Below, piece after piece: positions 1 through 5,074 of a DNA stretch of 5,074 bases. Numbering within the stretch: position 1 is the first letter of the stretch; every line of letters starts with the position of its first letter. Under the pieces are notes generated by a model that made no database searches, was not told the DNA's origin, and saw nothing but the letters and a program-made list of their open reading frames with translations. Position numbers and translations under genes: made by a program. The stretch lies in assembly GCA_029266015.1 (NCBI GenBank), contig JAJUFK010000188.1, positions 1 to 5,074 of the forward strand, written 5' to 3'. The DNA comes from Bacteroidota bacterium. GTDB taxonomy: Bacteria; Bacteroidota; Bacteroidia; Bacteroidales; UBA1715.

Positions 1-110
1 ATACATTTTGTAATTATATACATGCTTAATTCCCATATAAAAATAACCATAGAATAAGCAAAAATTATTTTGCAAATTAAAAAAATATATCACAGAATAT
101 CATTACATTT
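1..110. other. AT-rich intergenic stretch, no supportable gene
   Basis: All three forward frames meet a stop within the first 57 bases, so at most the last few codons of an upstream gene could be present. A 16-codon reverse frame (ATG at 50 to 48) is open to the edge but too short to call. It probably carries the promoter of the guanine deaminase operon. However, no convincing pair of Bacteroidota-type TTTG and TAnnTTTG elements at proper spacing was found. Confidence 0.5.
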
Positions 111-132
111 AAGACTAAAAAAACATAAAAAT
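111..132 (+). promoter_or_regulatory. A-rich translation leader of guanine deaminase gene
   Basis: Sixteen of the 22 bases before the ATG at 133 are A, and no GGAGG-like Shine-Dalgarno is present. Bacteroidota genes often use such A-rich, unstructured leaders in place of a Shine-Dalgarno. This supports 133 as the start. The composition is seen directly; the role is inferred. Confidence 0.4.
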
Positions 133-609
133 ATGAACTCAGAATTTGATATTCAGTTTTTACAACGAGCTATAGAAATAGCTCAAGCAAATATTGATAA
201 TGGCGGCGGTCCTTTTGGCGCGGTAATAACATTAGAAAATAAAATAATTGCAGAATCAGGAAATATGGTTCGAATAAACAATGACCCTACAGCACATGCA
301 GAAATAGAAGCAATTCGTAAAGCAACAAATACATTACAACATTTTTCATTAGAAAATTGCACTCTATATTCGTCATGTGAACCATGTCCAATGTGCTTAG
401 GGGCAATATATTGGGCGAAAATAAATCGAATTGTATTTTCATCATCTCGCAATGATGCCGCAAAAGCTGGGTTTGACGATAAATTCATTTACGATGAAAT
501 TCTACTACCAATAAATAAACGGTCTATTTCAACCATTTGCATACCTCGTCAAAATGCTGAAGACGTATTAAAAAAATGGATTGAATATGACAACAAATTA
601 AGATATTAA
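133..609 (+). CDS. guaD: Guanine deaminase (cytidine deaminase-like fold)
   Basis: A 158-residue cytoplasmic zinc enzyme predicted to hydrolyse guanine to xanthine and ammonia in purine salvage and catabolism. The sequence shows the deaminase signature: H55-A-E57 inside DPTAHAE, then SCEPCPMC with C85 and C88. From family knowledge, H55, C85 and C88 bind zinc and E57 is the proton shuttle. The stretch GGPFGAV (25-31), the AIYWA helix (91-95), AGFDD (112-116) and a C-terminal Tyr (158) match my recollection of Bacillus subtilis GuaD, including its length of about 156 residues. This favours guanine deaminase over the tRNA deaminase TadA. The ATG at 133 is chosen because it gives the family N-terminus and follows an A-rich leader; an in-frame TTG at 70 would add 21 basic residues foreign to the family. 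The next gene starts 29 nt downstream, suggesting co-transcription. Substrate specificity is inferred from similarity, so another nucleobase or nucleoside is possible. Confidence 0.9.
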   Translation: MNSEFDIQFLQRAIEIAQANIDNGGGPFGAVITLENKIIAESGNMVRINNDPTAHAEIEAIRKATNTLQHFSLENCTLYSSCEPCPMCLGAIYWAKINRIVFSSSRNDAAKAGFDDKFIYDEILLPINKRSISTICIPRQNAEDVLKKWIEYDNKLRY

Positions 610-638
610 TAGTAATTTTGATTGTATTTTCAAACACA

Positions 639-2057
639 ATGACTCGAATTATACTATATAGTTTCATATTGTATCTTTGTAGCAGTTGTACCAATAACTT
701 CTTAGATAAACAACCATCGTTTGCAACTACAAATAATAAGTTATTAGAATCTGCGCAAGGCATAAAATCTGCTTTAAATGGCTGCTATAGCCAATTACAA
801 AGTCAATATTATTATGGTAGAAATTTTATATTAATACAAGAAACATTTACAGACAATGCTAAACTTTCAAACAAAAATGTTGGTCATTTTTCATCATTTT
901 ACTCGTGGAGTGTAACTGCAAACAACGAAGAATTATCTCAACTATGGGCTATTGCATATAATATTATTATAAATATAAATGCTATTTTGCCTGCCGCTGA
1001 AAAAAATACACACCTTAAACAATCAGAAAAAGACATTATAAAAGGAGAAGCTCTTACATTACGAGCTATTATTTATTATGATTTAGTTCGTCTTTTTGCT
1101 CATGATTATTCTATTACTTCAGGCATTGCCGGTGCTAATGGTAAAGGCGGGCATGCCGGAATACCGCTTATAACCTCACCAATAAGTCTTGACAGTGCAA
1201 AAAAAGTTTCTCGAAGTTCTGTTAATACAGTATTCAATCAAATACTTACAGATGCTCTCCATGCAGATACTTTACTTCAACAACAAACATTTTCACCGCT
1301 TCGTTGTAATCAAAAAACAGCACAAACTCTTGTTGCAAATATATATTTACACCTGAAAAATTATAATAAAGCTATTGAATATGCCAATAAAGCATTAGAA
1401 TCCATTCAACTCGAACAAAACAATACGTTCATTCAATCATGGAGTCAACAATATAGTACCGAAAGCATTTTTTCGGTATGTATGACACCAACAGACAACC
1501 CAGGAACCAATAGTATTGGTCATATGCTTTCTCCAAAAGGATATGGAGGAATAGTTCCTTCCGAAGACTTACTAGAAATAATAAATACAACTGATATTCG
1601 ATCTCAATTTATTCAAAAATATCAAGAATATTATTTTATAAAATTCCCTGAAATAAATAATACATTAGGAATTAATAATATACCTGTTTTTAGAGCAAGT
1701 GACTTATATTTTATACTAGCAGAAGCCTATGCTAATAAAGGCAAAACTGTTCCAGGTTTTTATACATTATCGCAACAAGCATTACAATCAATAAAACAAC
1801 GAGCATACAATAGTCAAGAACCAGTTACCCTTACCGGAGACAATTTACTTAATGAAATTTACGAAGAATACAGAAAAGAATTTGCATTTGAAGGTAAACG
1901 TTTATTTCAACTCAAACGCCTTCATCAAGATATTGCGAGAAAAAATTGTAATACAAATAACTGTATATTGTCATGTAACAATTATAAATACACATTCCCT
2001 ATTCCATATTCAGAAATTCAAACAAATAAAAATATAACTCAAAATCCCGGATACTAA
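639..2057 (+). CDS. SusD/RagB-family outer-membrane nutrient-binding lipoprotein
   Basis: A 472-residue SusD-like lipoprotein, expected to cap a SusC-type TonB-dependent transporter on the cell surface and help capture its ligand. A short hydrophobic signal peptide (residues 3-13) ends in a lipobox-like CSSC with lipidated Cys17; Cys at -3 is slightly unusual. Family landmarks follow in order: FLDKQPS (21-27), LWAIAYNIIININAIL (102-117), GEALTLRAIIYYDLVRLF (136-153), GIPLI (174-178), a TPR-like repeat near 225-255, then the C-terminal RagB/SusD region with FRASDLYFILAEAYA (351-365), EYRKEFAFEGKRLFQLKR (410-427) and a terminal FPIPYSEI...TQNPGY. Length is within the family range, if slightly short. 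The ATG at 639 is preferred over an in-frame TTG at 618, which would place seven extra residues before the signal peptide. Six further cysteines occur, three of them clustered (437, 442, 446). No susC gene precedes it; guanine deaminase does. The ligand cannot be predicted. Confidence 0.94.
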   Translation: MTRIILYSFILYLCSSCTNNFLDKQPSFATTNNKLLESAQGIKSALNGCYSQLQSQYYYGRNFILIQETFTDNAKLSNKNVGHFSSFYSWSVTANNEELSQLWAIAYNIIININAILPAAEKNTHLKQSEKDIIKGEALTLRAIIYYDLVRLFAHDYSITSGIAGANGKGGHAGIPLITSPISLDSAKKVSRSSVNTVFNQILTDALHADTLLQQQTFSPLRCNQKTAQTLVANIYLHLKNYNKAIEYANKALESIQLEQNNTFIQSWSQQYSTESIFSVCMTPTDNPGTNSIGHMLSPKGYGGIVPSEDLLEIINTTDIRSQFIQKYQEYYFIKFPEINNTLGINNIPVFRASDLYFILAEAYANKGKTVPGFYTLSQQALQSIKQRAYNSQEPVTLTGDNLLNEIYEEYRKEFAFEGKRLFQLKRLHQDIARKNCNTNNCILSCNNYKYTFPIPYSEIQTNKNITQNPGY

Positions 2058-2059
2058 TG
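2055..2059 (+). promoter_or_regulatory. TAATG stop/start overlap (translational coupling)
   Basis: The TAA stop of the SusD-like gene shares its last A with the ATG of the next lipoprotein gene. This 1-nt overlap implies that both are read from one mRNA and that the second is probably translated by ribosomes finishing the first. No purine-rich Shine-Dalgarno is evident just upstream, which fits reinitiation. The overlap is seen directly; coupling is inferred. Confidence 0.6.
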
Positions 2060-2839
2060 AGAATTTTATATATCATACTATGTATATGTATAGGTTTTAT
2101 TTCATGTAAAGAAAATTCTTATATAAACCCTATTATAGATACTACATATATTGAATTCCCAACGAAAACTATTCATCAAACTTTATTGTATACAGAAACG
2201 TCACCTTATACATTGAATTTGCCTTTTCAAGTTTTTGGCAAATCACTCAATCAAAATGATACTATAGTTGTAAGAGTTACATCAAACTATTTTATCAAAA
2301 ACACTGATTTTTGGTATGATTCTATACAAATAATTACCCCTACTACTATAATAGATACTATTCATATTCATATCAAAAATACTAAAGTGTGGGAAGGTGG
2401 TACATTTTCTTTAGATTGTAAATTAATTTCTAAAAACAATAAGATTCATACATCAAAAAATTATCAAAATTGCACTCTTTTTTTTACACGAGAATCATTT
2501 ATATCATACTTTACCGGTAATTATAGTTGCTTTGAAAATTCTACAGAATCTACATATCCTGTTACTTTTATTCAATCTCAAAATGATAGTGTTCTATATA
2601 ATACCAATTTTTGGGATTTCCCTTTAATTGGTCAAAATGTACCATATATATTTAGAAAAGATCAAGATAAGACAATCATAATTCCGGAAACAGTATGGAC
2701 TGATAAAATAGGAAATCAATATACAATATATGGTTCAGGAAATTATACATTTAATGGAACATTTCATGTTTCATTCTTTATGGAAAATAATGAGGGAAAA
2801 ATTGAACATTCCGGGATTCATTTTTTTACAAAAAACTAA
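2057..2839 (+). CDS. Two-domain surface lipoprotein of unknown function, SusD partner
   Basis: A 260-residue protein with a lipoprotein signal peptide: hydrophobic residues 3-15, then FISC with Cys17 as the likely lipidation site. The rest is rich in beta-prone Ile, Thr, Tyr and Asn. It appears to have two parts. Residues about 28-145 open with a YIEF strand and look like the beta-sandwich N-terminal domains of lipoproteins that follow SusD genes (DUF4843-like or similar; I cannot fix the family). Residues about 150-260 begin YFTGNYSC and contain NFWDFP (184-189), TIIIPE (206-211) and YTIYGSGNYTFNG (222-234). This resembles a C-terminal beta-barrel-like domain common in Bacteroidetes lipoproteins. 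The start is fixed by the overlap with the SusD-like gene and by the signal peptide. By position it is the SusE/F-type or accessory ligand-binding member of the locus. No catalytic motif is visible and no function is claimed. It ends directly against the converging protease gene. Confidence 0.85.
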   Translation: MRILYIILCICIGFISCKENSYINPIIDTTYIEFPTKTIHQTLLYTETSPYTLNLPFQVFGKSLNQNDTIVVRVTSNYFIKNTDFWYDSIQIITPTTIIDTIHIHIKNTKVWEGGTFSLDCKLISKNNKIHTSKNYQNCTLFFTRESFISYFTGNYSCFENSTESTYPVTFIQSQNDSVLYNTNFWDFPLIGQNVPYIFRKDQDKTIIIPETVWTDKIGNQYTIYGSGNYTFNGTFHVSFFMENNEGKIEHSGIHFFTKN

Positions 2840-5074
2840 TTATTCTTTAATTACAATTTCTTTCCAAACTTTACCGGAAATATCCCTTATAACCAATATA
2901 TAATAGCCCGGAACTAGATTAGATACATCAATAGTTCTATTAGATAATTCAACATTTACAATTTCTCCATGTAATGTATATAATTGAATAGAATAAATTG
3001 AATCAATATTTATAATAGTTATTGAATTTTTACAAGGATTAGGATACATAATATTTGTCTTATTCAACAAACTATAAGTATTTGTCGCTATTCTTTCTTG
3101 AATTTTTAAGTTATCAATACTCCACCCCCAACCAGTAACAATAAAATCAGACTGCAATCGAAATCGTATATATATAGTATCACCTGTTCTAAAAAATTTA
3201 TTCTCCAGTAAATTAATTTTTCTTTTTCTATATAATGATTCTTGTGGCACTGCTATACTATTTTTTTCATTATCTAATGCAGAATAAAATGTCGTAAGCC
3301 AATTTGAATTTGCTCGCGAATCATATCCTACTTTACCAAGTGGTTTCCATTCATCTGTTTTCTTATTTTTAACTCCCTCAACAACAACATAATCCCAAAA
3401 TCCATATTCACCAAATTCCACATTTACAAGTGAAGGTTCTACCAATACTATTTCATCAAATTCAATATAAGCAGGATTTGAAGCTATTATTATTGGATTT
3501 TTTAAGTCTGCAATATATTGTTTATATGTCAAATCTTTACCTGAAGATGAATAAGGATGTTCCGTATGTAATGCCTTTGATGAAAAACCTATTGGTTTTG
3601 TAATTGAAAATTTATCTAAATTAAAATATGAACGTATACTATCATGTTCAAAGTCAGTCATAAAATAAGATAATGGTTGTTTCTTCGACTCAAAAGAACT
3701 AAATATATAAGAATTCTTTGGAACAACATACGAAATATTTGAACTTACATCGACAGCTACAATTGTATAAGCAATCATATCTCCTTCTTGTAATTGCAAA
3801 TGTTCAAAATTTACTTGTGTTGAAAATACCCCAAAGTTTTGGGAACTCATTGATTGTTTACCCATTTTTATAATCTGAGCAAAGTCATTTCTTCCAATTA
3901 TATAGTCTACATACACAGAATCAACAGAGAAATTATCGGTAACAATTGCTGAAAATTCTATTGCTAAATCTTCTATCAATATAGTTTTTAAATCATTATG
4001 TTCAATTTGGGGAGCAATTGTATCATCTCCTACGTAAAAAGAAAATAAATGATTAGGAAAATTTGATGGATAATATAATGTGTCATTTTGCAAAGTAACA
4101 ATTCTATAAGCATATGAACAAGTATGTTCAAACGGAAAAACAGGAATTATTGCATTATATGAATTATTTATAGTTTCATAATCCATAGATTTTTCCAAAT
4201 AATTCTTTCCTCCATCATATGAATATAATAGTGTTTGACTATTAGGAACAAATAAATCTTCTTGACATGATAGTGTAAATTGTTGAGTTTGTAATACATT
4301 TATAGTATTACTTTTAGGAAAATCAGAAATATAATAATCTGTCCAGCCTATATCAGCCAACATACCTTGAACAGCAATACCAAGAGAATGAATGCGTTCA
4401 CCTTTTGTTAAAACATACGTCATTAAACTATTAGAATTTCCTTTGGGAAATACAAGTTCGTCAAAATGATAAACTGAAGATCCAAAATCAAATTGTTTTG
4501 GTGCATATAATTCAGGGGAAAACCCTAAAAACGCTTTGGTATAAGAACCTGACCAATATAATGAATCCGAAGTAAGCAATGAAGTTAAAGAATCTTTCGA
4601 AATATCACCGTTTTCATAAAGAGATGCTATTTTAACTTTTTTTGCATACGTAATAAATGTGTCAAATATCGTTGGAAACCCTATTAATGTAGGAACACCA
4701 TTGTCTTTTGTAAAATTTCCAAGCATTCCTAATCCATGAATACATTCATGAAGTAATATTGTAGCCATATCATAGGCATTTTCATTAATTGGATTAGAAT
4801 AATTTGCTTGCCAAGAAATTTTAGAATTAATAACTATTTCAATATCCGGATTATTATAATTTAAATTTTTTGCTAGAATTTTTTCGGCTAAAGCTATTGG
4901 ATATAATATATCTTTTAAAGGTAACCCATTAAGATTACAAATCATTGAAGATGGTTTTGCATATGCACTCACATTGCTGGATAATTCAGTCCAAGTAACT
5001 GAAACATTGATAGGAACAGAAGTAAAAATATATTTTTGTAATTCACCTGTCACAAACTGAACACAATTTTTAAC
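2840..5074 (-). CDS. Secreted metzincin-like zinc metalloprotease with T9SS type A sorting domain (5'-partial)
   Basis: The last 744 codons of a large secreted protease. The frame stays open to the window edge, so the in-frame GTG at 5053 is probably not the start and the signal peptide lies beyond. Residues are numbered from the edge. The catalytic domain (about 1-247) begins FVTGELQKYIFTSVPI, the lead-in of Bacteroidetes metalloproteases of this kind. It contains HECIHGLG with zinc ligands H109 and H113 and catalytic E110, SVYHFDE with H203 as candidate third ligand, and NSLMTY with M218 as a possible Met-turn, and it closes with MLADIGW (238-244). Residue 11 of the zinc motif is Gly, not the His or Asp of most metzincins. 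An Ig-like region follows (about 351-440), then a jelly-roll or MAM-like domain (about 470-657) ending GWGWSIDNLKI. The tail from YPNP (677-680) to GYYILVI and the Lys-rich end is a T9SS sorting domain. Exact peptidase family and substrate are unknown. Confidence 0.9.
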   Translation of the reverse strand, partial: VKNCVQFVTGELQKYIFTSVPINVSVTWTELSSNVSAYAKPSSMICNLNGLPLKDILYPIALAEKILAKNLNYNNPDIEIVINSKISWQANYSNPINENAYDMATILLHECIHGLGMLGNFTKDNGVPTLIGFPTIFDTFITYAKKVKIASLYENGDISKDSLTSLLTSDSLYWSGSYTKAFLGFSPELYAPKQFDFGSSVYHFDELVFPKGNSNSLMTYVLTKGERIHSLGIAVQGMLADIGWTDYYISDFPKSNTINVLQTQQFTLSCQEDLFVPNSQTLLYSYDGGKNYLEKSMDYETINNSYNAIIPVFPFEHTCSYAYRIVTLQNDTLYYPSNFPNHLFSFYVGDDTIAPQIEHNDLKTILIEDLAIEFSAIVTDNFSVDSVYVDYIIGRNDFAQIIKMGKQSMSSQNFGVFSTQVNFEHLQLQEGDMIAYTIVAVDVSSNISYVVPKNSYIFSSFESKKQPLSYFMTDFEHDSIRSYFNLDKFSITKPIGFSSKALHTEHPYSSSGKDLTYKQYIADLKNPIIIASNPAYIEFDEIVLVEPSLVNVEFGEYGFWDYVVVEGVKNKKTDEWKPLGKVGYDSRANSNWLTTFYSALDNEKNSIAVPQESLYRKRKINLLENKFFRTGDTIYIRFRLQSDFIVTGWGWSIDNLKIQERIATNTYSLLNKTNIMYPNPCKNSITIINIDSIYSIQLYTLHGEIVNVELSNRTIDVSNLVPGYYILVIRDISGKVWKEIVIKE

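Noticed and set aside
1..50. Start of a divergent gene on the reverse strand (ATG at 50-48)
   Set aside because: Only 16 codons are visible, with no recognisable motif; this cannot be told from chance.
104..111. TACATTTA as a Bacteroidota -7 promoter element
   Set aside because: The last base differs from TAnnTTTG. The nearest upstream TTTG (69-72) is about 31 nt away, longer than the usual spacing, and chance matches are frequent in such AT-rich DNA.
70..132. Upstream TTG start extending guanine deaminase by 21 residues
   Set aside because: The extra residues are a basic, low-complexity translation of AT-rich leader DNA. The ATG at 133 gives the family length and N-terminus.
183..488. 101-codon reverse-strand open frame within guanine deaminase
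   Set aside because: It lies wholly antisense to a clear conserved enzyme gene and its translation resembles no known family.
618..638. TTG start for the SusD-like protein, adding seven residues
   Set aside because: ATG at 639 gives a standard short lipoprotein signal peptide with the basic residue near the N-terminus. TTG starts are rare.
524..763. 79-codon reverse-strand open frame across the guaD-susD junction
   Set aside because: It overlaps the ends of two well-supported genes on the other strand and shows no recognisable protein features.
1852..2037. 61-codon forward open frame within the SusD-like gene
   Set aside because: It is an alternate frame of the conserved SusD C-terminal region, Lys/Ile/Asn-rich, as expected of AT-rich shadow frames.
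2809..2913. TTCCGGG (2809-2815) and CCCGGAA (2907-2913) as a terminator hairpin
   Set aside because: The arms are 7 bp and 91 nt apart, inside two coding regions, with no adjacent T-tract on the second arm; likely chance.
3830..3843. CCCAAA/TTTGGG palindrome in the protease gene
   Set aside because: It is a short stem with a loop of two to four bases inside coding sequence and no supporting context.
5051..5053. GTG at 5053 as start of the protease
   Set aside because: The frame stays open upstream to the window edge with residues that continue the catalytic-domain lead-in, and there is no signal peptide after the GTG. The gene is truncated by the window.

Overview
The window looks like chromosomal DNA from a low-G+C (roughly 30% by eye) member of the Bacteroidota. 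Three things support this: a SusD/RagB-family outer-membrane lipoprotein, a type IX secretion (T9SS) C-terminal sorting domain, and an A-rich leader instead of a clear Shine-Dalgarno before the first gene. A T9SS tail next to a SusD gene fits Bacteroidales or a related order, but the genus cannot be told from the sequence.

Layout: 1-132 is AT-rich with no supportable gene. On the + strand follow three closely packed genes: a guanine deaminase (133-609), a SusD/RagB-family lipoprotein (639-2057) and a two-domain lipoprotein of unknown function (2057-2839). The gaps are 29 nt and then a 1-nt TAATG overlap, so the three are probably co-transcribed. On the - strand, converging on them with no base between the stop codons, is the 3' part of a large secreted zinc metalloprotease with a T9SS tail (2840 to beyond 5074). 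Its start and presumed signal peptide lie outside the window.

Working together: the SusD-like protein and the following lipoprotein probably sit on the outer membrane as nutrient-binding partners of a SusC-type TonB-dependent transporter. No SusC gene is in the window, although it normally lies directly upstream of susD. That position is taken by the cytoplasmic purine-salvage enzyme guanine deaminase. The gene may sit there by chance, or the operon may handle a purine-related nutrient; the sequence alone cannot decide. The protease is a separate transcription unit whose product is expected to be exported and then anchored or released by T9SS.

No CRISPR array, tRNA, rRNA, insertion sequence or obvious defence system was seen. 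The points most worth following up are the guaD-susD-lipoprotein arrangement without an adjacent susC, and the protease's leishmanolysin-like spacing of its putative zinc ligands.
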